Source: JBEKZQ01 sp049509675
Lineage (GTDB): Bacteria > Planctomycetota > Planctomycetia > Pirellulales > Thermoguttaceae
Length of the DNA: 11,703 bases
Reading direction: 5' to 3'
NCBI GenBank assembly: GCA_049509675.1
Contig: JBEKZQ010000248.1
Location: 1 to 11,703 of the forward strand
Positions 6,268-11,703 of the stretch are shown here, one piece after another; position 1 is the stretch's first letter; each line of letters begins with the position of its first letter. Below the pieces are notes generated by a model. That model did not search any database and was not told where the DNA came from. It saw nothing but the letters and a program-made list of their open reading frames with translations. The translations under genes were made by a program, and so were the position numbers.

Positions 6268-7674
6268 TTATCGATACCCTGCCCCGGGCCGACTCGTCGT
6301 CTTGTCGCCCGGGTCGCGCGGCGAGTCCTTGGCGGGCAAGGTCAACTGCATTCCGGGCGTGAGATAATCAAAGTCCTTGCCGAGCGCTTCGCGATTCATC
6401 TCGTAGATTTCGGCCCAACGCGAGGCCTTTCCCAGTTCATGGCGGGCAATGTCGAAGAGCGTATCGCCTTCCTGGACCACGTAGGCCCGCCCTCCGCCAT
6501 AGGACGCGGCGGTGGCGCTGACCGACATGGCCCGGCCCCGCGCTGCCTCGCGATGGCTCAGCTTCGGACACAGGTCGGGATAGGCCTGCTCCAACTGGGC
6601 AACCGCCGGCGCCAAGATCATTTCGCCCACGCGCAATCTGTCGGGGTTGCCGACCTTGCCGCGATTGTGCTTGGCCAATGCCCGGAAATATGCGCCGCTG
6701 CCGTAGACGCGTTGCGATATCGTCCAGAAGTTATCGTTCGGCTGTACTTCATAGCTCCCATCCGCGCGGCTGTTGTCCCGGCCGCGCGATCCGAAGGAAC
6801 TGCCCATGCCGCCATACGCCGAATCGCTCATCCCGGCGCCCGCGCCAAAACGGCCCGGCGATGCCGCGAACCCGGAGCCGTAGCCGGCACCGGGCGGCGA
6901 CATCGTATCGGCAGTACTCGGATAGCGATCGGCCGCCGCGCCGAGCGGAAGAAGCGGACGTGCCGGCGTTTCCGCTGGTCCACCATGCGCAGACGCGGGG
7001 GCAGCGGCGCCTTGCAAGGCCTCGACCGCCGAATTGGTCGCGGCCGGATCGACCGTCAGCCGCCCCCCGTGCAATAGGCCGCTCCGGGCGTGGGCCTGGC
7101 CGACAGGCGCAGCCGGTTCGACCTGGACGCGTACGGAGGTCGAGGCCAAGGTCGCCTGGGCAGGCCCGCCCGCGGCCGGAGGATCCGGGGCTGCGGATGC
7201 CGCTGCGCCCGACAGCGCATTGGGCATGAAGGCGGTGGCTGCCTGCGGCGCGGACCTGCCGGCCTTGTTGTTCTCCGCCCCCATGCCGGCCGTGCTCGTT
7301 TCATCGGGCGCGTGCATAGGGGCTTTCGACCACGAAGCCGGCGAAAGCACGGTCGGCCTATCGGCCGCGAATGTCTGCGCCGCCGGGTGCTCTTGCTTCC
7401 CGGCCCGGTCAGCCGCGGCACCGGGGGTCGCGTCGGCGGCCGCGGCGAGCGAGGCCGGATCTCCCGGCCGCTGTTCCTGCGGCAGCCACATGAGCCGTCG
7501 CACCAGTACCACGCCAAACACGATCAGCAGAACGGCAAGCACCGCCAGGCCGATCTTCATTTCCTTGTTCAGTCCGGTACCTTGCGGCAGGGAATCGTCC
7601 ATCTCCGCCTTTGCACCTTTTGAGGAGAATTCGTTCATATCCGGTCTTGCGCCTTTTGATGAGAAATCGCCCAT
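6268..7674 (-). CDS. Bitopic membrane protein with two C-terminal LysM domains, downstream of rsmH
   Basis: The product has 468 residues. The start is the ATG at 7674, with GGAGG 9 bases upstream; earlier in-frame codons would run into rsmH. The cytoplasmic tail (1-40) contains a tandem near-repeat, FSSKGARPDM and FSSKGAKAEM. One transmembrane helix follows (41-58, IGLAVLAVLLIVFGVVLV) and then Arg-Arg. Residues about 65-305 are a low-complexity Ala/Pro/Gly-rich linker, presumably disordered. LysM 1 spans about 308-357 (YEVQPNDNFWTISQRVYGSG) and LysM 2 about 398-447 (YVVQEGDTLFDIARHELGKA, ending LTPGMQLTLP). LysM modules bind N-acetylglucosamine-containing glycans such as peptidoglycan. The gene lies 23 bp behind rsmH on the same strand, so it is probably co-transcribed. 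The family assignment is firm. A role in anchoring the cell wall or in division is inferred from domains and position only. No catalytic domain was seen. Confidence 0.85.
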   Translation of the reverse strand: MGDFSSKGARPDMNEFSSKGAKAEMDDSLPQGTGLNKEMKIGLAVLAVLLIVFGVVLVRRLMWLPQEQRPGDPASLAAAADATPGAAADRAGKQEHPAAQTFAADRPTVLSPASWSKAPMHAPDETSTAGMGAENNKAGRSAPQAATAFMPNALSGAAASAAPDPPAAGGPAQATLASTSVRVQVEPAAPVGQAHARSGLLHGGRLTVDPAATNSAVEALQGAAAPASAHGGPAETPARPLLPLGAAADRYPSTADTMSPPGAGYGSGFAASPGRFGAGAGMSDSAYGGMGSSFGSRGRDNSRADGSYEVQPNDNFWTISQRVYGSGAYFRALAKHNRGKVGNPDRLRVGEMILAPAVAQLEQAYPDLCPKLSHREAARGRAMSVSATAASYGGGRAYVVQEGDTLFDIARHELGKASRWAEIYEMNREALGKDFDYLTPGMQLTLPAKDSPRDPGDKTTSRPGAGYR

Positions 7675-7697
7675 GAGAAAGGGCCTCCGTGCAGGGA

Positions 7698-8594
7698 TTA
7701 TTGCGTGAGGGCTGTTTCGAGTCGTGCCGCCACGCGCAGTTTTGCGCTCCGCGCGCGGGGGTTTCCATCGATTTCCGCCGCCGTCGGGCGGATCGGTTTC
7801 CTGGTCAAGACTTGCAGACGCGGGTCGCTGCGAAACGCCTCCTTCACCCGGCGATCTTCCAAGGAATGGAAGCTGATTACCGCCAGCCGGCCGCCGCCGC
7901 GCAAGCAATCGGGCAGTCGTTTCAAGGCAATCTCCAGCGATTTCAGCTCATCGTTCACGGCAATTCGCAGGGCTTGAAACGTTCGCGTGGCCGGGTCGAT
8001 CCGCTCGCGCGTCGAGCGCGGCACGCACCGCCGCAATAACTCGGCCAGTTCCAACGCCGTACGGATCGGATGCTCACGCCGTTGGGCGACAATCGCCCGG
8101 GCGATGCGGCGGCTGTAGCGTTCCTCTCCGTAGCAGTAAATCAGGTCGGCCAGATGCTCGGCGCTGAGCCGATTGACCAGCCGCCAGGCAGGCTCGCCGG
8201 CCAACGGATCGAAACGCAAATCCAACGGACCGGCGGCGGAGAAGCTGAACCCCCGATCGGCGTCGGCCAATTGATCGCTCGACAAGCCCAGGTCCAGCAC
8301 GATGCCATCGACGGCCGAAATGGCCAGTGCTGCGAGCACTTCGGGCAGATCGCAGAAGTTGGCGTGCATGGGCTCGATGGGCAATCCGATCATGTTCCTG
8401 GCCGTTGCCACGGCGGCCGGATCGCGGTCCAAGGCGATGACGCGTCCGTGGGGCCCCACACGTTCGGCCAGGGCCCGCGCATGGCCTCCGCCGCCCAAGG
8501 TGCCGTCGACGACCACCCCCCCGGCGCGCGGCGCAAGCCACTGGAGCACCTCATCCAGTAATACCGGCATGTGGGCCGAAGATGGGACGGACAT
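7698..8594 (-). CDS. rsmH: 16S rRNA (cytosine(1402)-N4)-methyltransferase RsmH
   Basis: RsmH (MraW) uses S-adenosylmethionine to methylate N4 of C1402 in the ribosomal P-site region of 16S rRNA. The 298-residue product shows the family hallmarks in order: AHMPVLLDEV near the N-terminus, SAM-binding VVDGTLGGGGHA, then VIALDRDPAA, IVLDLGLSSDQL, RGFSF followed by LDLRFD, then TFQALRIAVNDEL and the C-terminal AVISFHSLEDRRVK. The length is close to the usual 300-315. The open frame extends 40 residues further upstream, but conservation begins at MSVPSSAHMPVLL, so the ATG at 8594 is chosen; its ribosome site is weak. It is the second gene of the mraZ block, but 439 bp separate it from mraZ, far more than usual. 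Confidence 0.95.
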   Translation of the reverse strand: MSVPSSAHMPVLLDEVLQWLAPRAGGVVVDGTLGGGGHARALAERVGPHGRVIALDRDPAAVATARNMIGLPIEPMHANFCDLPEVLAALAISAVDGIVLDLGLSSDQLADADRGFSFSAAGPLDLRFDPLAGEPAWRLVNRLSAEHLADLIYCYGEERYSRRIARAIVAQRREHPIRTALELAELLRRCVPRSTRERIDPATRTFQALRIAVNDELKSLEIALKRLPDCLRGGGRLAVISFHSLEDRRVKEAFRSDPRLQVLTRKPIRPTAAEIDGNPRARSAKLRVAARLETALTQ

Positions 8595-8616
8595 CGATGA
8601 GACCGTTGCTGAGCTT

Positions 8617-8622
8617 CTTATA
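8617..8622 (-). promoter_or_regulatory. Possible -10 box for rsmH
   Basis: TATAAG on the minus strand lies 22 bases upstream of the rsmH ATG. No good -35 is present at 16-18 bp (the nearest, TTGGGA, is 20 bp away). It is listed because a terminator upstream suggests that rsmH needs its own promoter. The leader would be only about 16 bases. Confidence 0.3.
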
Positions 8623-8662
8623 CTTTGCGCGGTTTGAAATGATCCCAACCGCAGCAATAGCG

Positions 8663-8689
8663 AACGGATCGCACCGGTTGCGAACCGTT
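8663..8689. promoter_or_regulatory. 27-bp near-palindrome upstream of rsmH (operator-like dyad)
   Basis: AACGGATCGCACC, a central G and GTTGCGAACCGTT pair at 11 of 13 symmetric positions. It lies about 40-70 bp upstream of the possible rsmH -10, in non-coding DNA. The size and symmetry fit a dimeric regulator site, but an RNA hairpin or chance in GC-rich DNA remain possible. The symmetry is seen; the function is unknown. Confidence 0.5.
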
Positions 8690-8815
8690 TACACTGCGGA
8701 TCGGATAAGATCAAGGCGAAGTGTTACGAGAAACGCCGCCGCAGGCAAGGTCAGTGGGTAAGAATTCCGCCAGATAGCCCGAATCGACTGCCACCAATGA
8801 GTGGGGTGAGCGATG

Positions 8816-8864
8816 AAAAACACTCACCTCGGGCGCGTCCTTGCGCCCGTGCGAGGTTGAGTGT
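8816..8864 (-). terminator. Intrinsic terminator between mraZ and rsmH
   Basis: Reading the minus strand from 8864, ACACTC, ACCTC and GGGCGC pair with GCGCCC, GAGGT and GAGTGT around an AAGGAC loop. That is 17 base pairs with a single-A bulge and a GCAC bulge. The stem runs straight into TTTTT. The T-run is present only in the direction of mraZ transcription. It would end the mraZ transcript about 170 bases after the mraZ stop, or attenuate read-through into rsmH. Confidence 0.65.
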
Positions 8865-9033
8865 CTGCGAAGAGGCCCGGCGACGAAGGAGACGCCAAGT
8901 CAGATCGCCGGTCGTGGGCCGGGCGAGATCCTTCTGCCCGGGCGCGAAAGAACCGCGTTTGCGCCGGTCGGTAGCCGTCAACCGGCGTCGCCGCTCTCGC
9001 GCGCGACCATGGGATAGACTGTCTGCAAGGAAT
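8865..9033. other. Gene-free, GC-rich 3' region of mraZ
   Basis: Non-coding stretch between the mraZ stop and the terminator. Open frames crossing it have Arg/Ser-rich translations with no recognisable family. It contains several local inverted repeats, for example CGCCGGT pairing with ACCGGCG about 11 bases apart. It is therefore either a long structured 3' UTR or the body of an unrecognised small RNA ending at the terminator. I could not match it to RNase P RNA, tmRNA, SRP RNA or a riboswitch. Confidence 0.35.
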
Positions 9034-9489
9034 TTACTCTCCGGTGATATCCGGCCCAAAGGCCGTCTCGGCAATTTCGTCGTAATGGAGCTGCTTTTCG
9101 GCGACGTAGCTACGCCAGCGCTCGGCCGACCATAGCTCCAGATGGTCTTGGACACCCAGCAAAACAACTTCCTTCTCCAAGCGAGCGATTGTTACCAATT
9201 CGGGGGGGATGCGGATCCGGCCCTGGCTGTCCAGCTCGACACGCTGCGCCCGGGCATAAAACAGGCGCGTGAAGGTGCGTACGTCCTGGCGGGTGGGCGA
9301 CACCCGCGTGAGTCGTTCGGCGAGCCGCGCAAATGCTTCCTCGCTGTAGATCGCCAGCGACGCGTCGGTTCCCGGGGCGATGAACAGGCCCGCCGCGTCG
9401 GTGCATTGCATGGCATCCCTTATCCGTTTGGGCAGCGCCAGGCGGAGTTTTTCGTCCAGCGAGCGGGTGAAGTTTCCGGTCAGCAGCAT
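9034..9489 (-). CDS. mraZ: Transcriptional regulator MraZ
   Basis: The product has 151 residues, close to the usual 140-150. MraZ is a ring-forming, AbrB-like DNA-binding protein that represses its own division/cell-wall operon by binding tandem TGGG repeats. Both half-domains are visible. The first is MLLTGNFTRSLDEKLRLALP, continuing KRIRDAM, with the DxxxR core. The second is VELDSQGRIRIPPEL (about residues 84-98). It starts at the ATG at 9489 with only a poor AGAGAA ribosome site; the N-terminal match to the family decides the start. It heads the mraZ-rsmH-LysM block, and its presumed binding sites lie 37-70 bp upstream. A terminator lies downstream, before rsmH. Confidence 0.94.
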   Translation of the reverse strand: MLLTGNFTRSLDEKLRLALPKRIRDAMQCTDAAGLFIAPGTDASLAIYSEEAFARLAERLTRVSPTRQDVRTFTRLFYARAQRVELDSQGRIRIPPELVTIARLEKEVVLLGVQDHLELWSAERWRSYVAEKQLHYDEIAETAFGPDITGE

Positions 9490-9525
9490 GTTCTCTACTC
9501 AGAACGGGCAACCGGCCGCGGAATC

Positions 9526-9559
9526 ACCACTTTATCCCACCGGGTCCCACAAAGACCCA
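9526..9559 (-). promoter_or_regulatory. MraZ-binding region: four 10-bp-spaced TGGG/TGGT repeats
   Basis: Read on the minus strand, TGGG occurs at 9556-9559, 9546-9549 and 9536-9539, and TGGT at 9526-9529, each exactly 10 bp from the next. Known MraZ boxes are tandem TGGGN elements with 5-base spacers, which is the same 10-bp period. The array directly follows the -10 at 9560-9565 and so covers the expected transcript start, as needed for autorepression. Confidence 0.85.
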
Positions 9560-9587
9560 AGAATACTCGCTTTTGCATCAAGGTCAA
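9560..9587 (-). promoter_or_regulatory. mraZ promoter
   Basis: TTGACC (9582-9587), a 16-bp spacer and TATTCT (9560-9565) lie on the minus strand. The promoter is immediately upstream of the MraZ repeats, giving a leader of roughly 60 bases before the ATG at 9489. The -35 is close to consensus and the -10 is moderate. Confidence 0.55.
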
Positions 9588-9725
9588 GTCAGCTTTTCGC
9601 GCGCGTCGATCGGATTGGCTGTCGATGACTGTCCTTTCTCCCGGCCGCCGTTTGACTTCCGGCAAATTGCGACTTTTCAACTCGGAAAAAGAATTCTTTC
9701 GCCCCATGCCGGGAACAGGGCTGAA

Positions 9726-9854
9726 CGAGGGATTAGGGACTAGGGATTAGAGTTTTCTTCTTCGGGCGTTTGCGCACTTTCGCAAGCATGTTTTCGTCTA
9801 TTCGTAAATACAAGTACGCCAATTGATTGCTAATCCCTAATCCCTAATCCCTCG
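9726..9854. repeat. 25-bp inverted repeat built on GGGATTA heptamers, enclosing 79 bp
   Basis: CGAGGGATTAGGGACTAGGG then ATTAG (9726-9750) is matched by the reverse complement of 9830-9854 with one mismatch. Each arm is itself a run of three GGGATTA-type heptamers (GGGACTA once in the left arm). The enclosed 79 bp are AT-richer and contain a small TGCG/CGCA hairpin near 9771-9785 but no gene. With the mraZ control region this accounts for the gene-free interval 9490-9917. It could be a MITE-like or REP-like element, or a long RNA hairpin. Confidence 0.75.
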
Positions 9855-9917
9855 CCCCCTACCCGTTCCTTCGGCGGGTCGATGACCTTATACTCCTCTA
9901 TGGCCAAAAAGTGGAAC

Positions 9918-10964
9918 ATGGATGAGATCGACCAGTACGATTACGAGTTGCCGCGAGAGTTGATCGCCCAGGAACCGGTTGCCAATCGTGTCGACGCCCG
10001 GCTATTGGTGGTCGATCGGGCACAGGGGTCCTTGGAGCATCGGTACATTCGCGACCTGCCGGAGATCCTCCGCCCCGGCGATTGCCTGGTGCTTAACGAG
10101 ACCCGGGTGGTTGCCGCGCGACTGGTCGGTCGCCGCCGCAGTACGGGTGGCCATTGGGAGGGGCTCTTTCTGGAGTCGGCCCCGCAGCGGTTCTGGCGGC
10201 TCTTGTGCAAGACGCGGGGTAAGCTCGGCGGGGGGGAGCGTATCGCACTCGTGAACGCCCGCGGGCAGGAGGACATCGATCTGGAGTTGGCCACGAAGCA
10301 ACCGGACGGCAGTTGGATCGCCCGGCCCGATTCGACGGAGGAGACGTTCGCCTTGCTGGAACGGGTGGGCCGGGTGCCCCTGCCCCCGTACATTCGCAAA
10401 GGGGAAATGGTCCCATCCGATCGCAAGAACTACCAGACGGTCTTTGCCCGCTGCCCCGGGGCCATTGCCGCGCCTACGGCCGGACTGCACTTCACCCACC
10501 GCCTGCTGGGGCAGCTCGAACAGCGGGGTGTCGTGCTGTGCCGGCTGGTTCTGCACGTGGGGGCGGGCACATTCCGACCCGTCACCGCCGCACGCCTGGC
10601 CGATCACAAGCTGGACGCCGAGTGGGGTCAACTCGGACAAGAGGCGGTGGACCAACTGGCTTCTTGCCGCGGTCGCGGCGGCCGGGTGGTGGCCGTCGGA
10701 ACCACGTCGGTCCGCGTCTTGGAAACTGCGGCCGCCGATGGCACGCCAAAACCCTTCACCGGCTATACGGACCTGTTGATCCGCCCGCCGTACCAGTTCC
10801 GGGCGGTCGATGCACTGCTGACCAACTTCCATTTGCCGCGAACGACGCTGCTGGTCCTGGTCCGCACTTTCGGCGGCGACGAATTGATCCAGCGGGCCTA
10901 CGCCGAGGCGATCCGCGAGAAGTACCGCTTGTACAGTTACGGCGATGCGATGTTGGTGCTTTGA
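9918..10964 (+). CDS. queA: tRNA preQ1(34) S-adenosylmethionine ribosyltransferase-isomerase QueA
   Basis: QueA transfers and isomerises the ribosyl part of S-adenosylmethionine onto 7-aminomethyl-7-deazaguanine at tRNA position 34. This makes epoxyqueuosine, the penultimate step of queuosine synthesis in the cytoplasm. The 348-residue product has the full set of family blocks: YDYELPRELIAQEP, RVDARLLVVDR, DCLVLNETRVVAARL, RVGRVPLPPYI, NYQTVFA followed by PGAIAAPTAGLHFT, LHVGAGTFRPV, VVAVGTTSVRVLE, LLTNFHLPRTTLLVLV and YRLYSYGDAMLVL. The frame is open upstream to ATGs at 9900 and 9882, but homology begins at MDEIDQYDYELP, so 9918 is used; no start has a well-spaced ribosome site. No other queuosine gene is in the window. 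Confidence 0.95.
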   Translation: MDEIDQYDYELPRELIAQEPVANRVDARLLVVDRAQGSLEHRYIRDLPEILRPGDCLVLNETRVVAARLVGRRRSTGGHWEGLFLESAPQRFWRLLCKTRGKLGGGERIALVNARGQEDIDLELATKQPDGSWIARPDSTEETFALLERVGRVPLPPYIRKGEMVPSDRKNYQTVFARCPGAIAAPTAGLHFTHRLLGQLEQRGVVLCRLVLHVGAGTFRPVTAARLADHKLDAEWGQLGQEAVDQLASCRGRGGRVVAVGTTSVRVLETAAADGTPKPFTGYTDLLIRPPYQFRAVDALLTNFHLPRTTLLVLVRTFGGDELIQRAYAEAIREKYRLYSYGDAMLVL

Positions 10965-11081
10965 CGCCCGGGGAAAGCAATGAGAACCGGCGTTCGCGCG
11001 TGTCGGGGAGCCCTGGCGATCATGGCCTGCGAAAGCGAACTGGCGTCCCAAGCCGCAGGCGCGACGTGACAGACCAACTTG

Positions 11082-11703
11082 TTATAGATGGCGTTGAGGA
11101 AGCGATTTACGAACGTAGTCGTTGAACGAATCTGCAAGTAGTTCGCGTCTGACCCGCCAGAACGCGTCGGCTTGGTCGATCCTCCATAACGCCTTATCGG
11201 CGGGTATACACTGGCTTTTCAGCACGCGGGACTTGATAGTACAAAGGTATACCTCAGGGCCGGCCTGCCCGATGCCTTTATTCACGTCACCCGCTATGAA
11301 TGCCATATTCGCGATGTTGTCGGCTGCCGGCCGTATGTCCTCGGGGAACTGTGCGCGAGGAAGAATGTGGTGCCGGTCGACGTTACTCTGAAGGAGGACT
11401 TTGCCACCTGTGTAGAAATCGAGAATGCCACGGTTCATGCAGGCGACGTAAAGCGCCAGGAGGCCGCCCCGGTCCCCGAGCGCGCCGGAGAAATCCTTGG
11501 GCTTAGCCATCAGGGAACGAACATCCCGGAGATTCGTCAGCAGTGCGCCTACAGGGTCCGGATTTCGGCACGCCCGAAGATCCTGGTCGAGCGCAGTCTC
11601 ACTGGAAGAGCTGTAGCGGTGACAAAGCGCAGCGAGCGCCAGCCATCCCGCGATCTCCCTAGAGTCACGTTGGCGCGCAGACATCGTTGCGCACAATGCG
11701 ATC
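11082..11703 (-). CDS. DUF262/HNH (GmrSD-like) protein, C-terminal part (cut by right edge)
   Basis: The frame is open from the right edge to a stop at 11082. About 207 residues are present, and nothing marks a true start: TTG and ATG codons near 11696 and 11684 lie inside a conserved-looking stretch. IAGWLALAALCHRYSSSSET followed by ALDQDL resembles the helical region after the DUF262 (GmrS-like, ParB-fold) domain. LLALYVACMNRGILDFYTGG then leads to VDRHHILPRAQF, NIANMAFIAGDVNKGI and PEVYL, an HNH-type endonuclease core (DUF1524/GmrD-like) with the paired His. Proteins of this design include type IV modification-dependent restriction enzymes and BREX/Zorya-associated nucleases. The assignment rests on motif recall. 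It is convergent with queA. Confidence 0.68.
   Translation of the reverse strand, partial: IALCATMSARQRDSREIAGWLALAALCHRYSSSSETALDQDLRACRNPDPVGALLTNLRDVRSLMAKPKDFSGALGDRGGLLALYVACMNRGILDFYTGGKVLLQSNVDRHHILPRAQFPEDIRPAADNIANMAFIAGDVNKGIGQAGPEVYLCTIKSRVLKSQCIPADKALWRIDQADAFWRVRRELLADSFNDYVRKSLPQRHL

Noticed and set aside
7675..7908. Upstream extension of the LysM gene into rsmH
   Set aside because: It would overlap the conserved RsmH C-terminus. The ATG at 7674 has a GGAGG site and begins the recognisable tail repeat.
8804..8828. Antiterminator pairing GGTGAG with CTCACC beyond the mraZ terminator
   Set aside because: The partner lies downstream of the T-tract, so it would not yet be transcribed when termination is decided.
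8751..9167. Minus-strand open frame of 138 codons across the mraZ-rsmH gap
   Set aside because: It overlaps the mraZ 3' end in another frame and gives an Arg/Ser-rich sequence with no domain or ribosome site. It is typical of GC-rich shadow frames.
9142..9750. Plus-strand 202-codon frame over mraZ and its promoter
   Set aside because: It is antisense to mraZ and its control region, with no recognisable family; the MraZ homology and operator explain the DNA.
9727..9853. Telomere-like or CRISPR-like repeats from the GGGATTA runs
   Set aside because: There are only about three heptamers per arm, arranged as one inverted pair, with no regular spacers and no chromosome-end context.

Overview
The window looks like a piece of a GC-rich planctomycete chromosome (Planctomycetota, probably the Pirellulales side). 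This is an inference from family content. Two secreted proteins carry the basic, LEPR-XLL-type N-terminal motif (RLERLEDRHLLS and VEPLEPRQLLS) typical of that phylum. There is an Lpg1974/BBP7-like outer-membrane barrel, a LamG-bearing secreted phosphoesterase, and a cut-down division/cell-wall cluster containing only mraZ and rsmH. No rRNA, tRNA, CRISPR array, transposase gene or insertion sequence was seen.

Layout. (a) 1-410, minus: the start of a secreted Ig-like repeat protein that runs off the left edge. (b) 411-824: no gene, but an imperfect inverted-repeat element of about 145 bp. (c) 825-1937, plus: a putative outer-membrane pore. (d) 4809-1934, minus: a two-gene unit made of a secreted ParBc_2-like protein and, 33 bp downstream, a multidomain secreted phosphoesterase. 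The LamG domain of the phosphoesterase is split by a frameshift at an ATATA run. The phosphoesterase remnant and the porin converge, and their stop codons overlap. (e) 5017-6183, plus: an inner-membrane HlyD-type adaptor, divergent from the ParBc_2 unit. Both directions have recognisable sigma70-like promoters. (f) 9587-6268, minus: the mraZ - rsmH - LysM block. (g) 9490-9917: the mraZ control region and a 25-bp inverted repeat built on a GGGATTA heptamer. (h) 9918-10964, plus: queA. (i) 11703-11082, minus: the C-terminal part of a DUF262/HNH (GmrSD-like) protein cut by the right edge.

How the parts fit. The clearest regulatory signal is upstream of mraZ. Four TGGG/TGGT elements, repeated every 10 bp, start right behind a -10 box, as expected for MraZ autorepression. 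An intrinsic terminator then lies between mraZ and rsmH, and a 27-bp near-palindrome lies upstream of rsmH. The two genes may therefore be only partly co-transcribed. Directly behind rsmH, where ftsL sits in many bacteria, is a bitopic membrane protein with a long low-complexity extracytoplasmic linker and two C-terminal LysM domains. This is the most intriguing candidate for lineage-specific biology here. The secreted ParBc_2/phosphoesterase pair is the second. I see no complete new defence or mobile system; the DUF262/HNH fragment hints that one may begin beyond the right edge.
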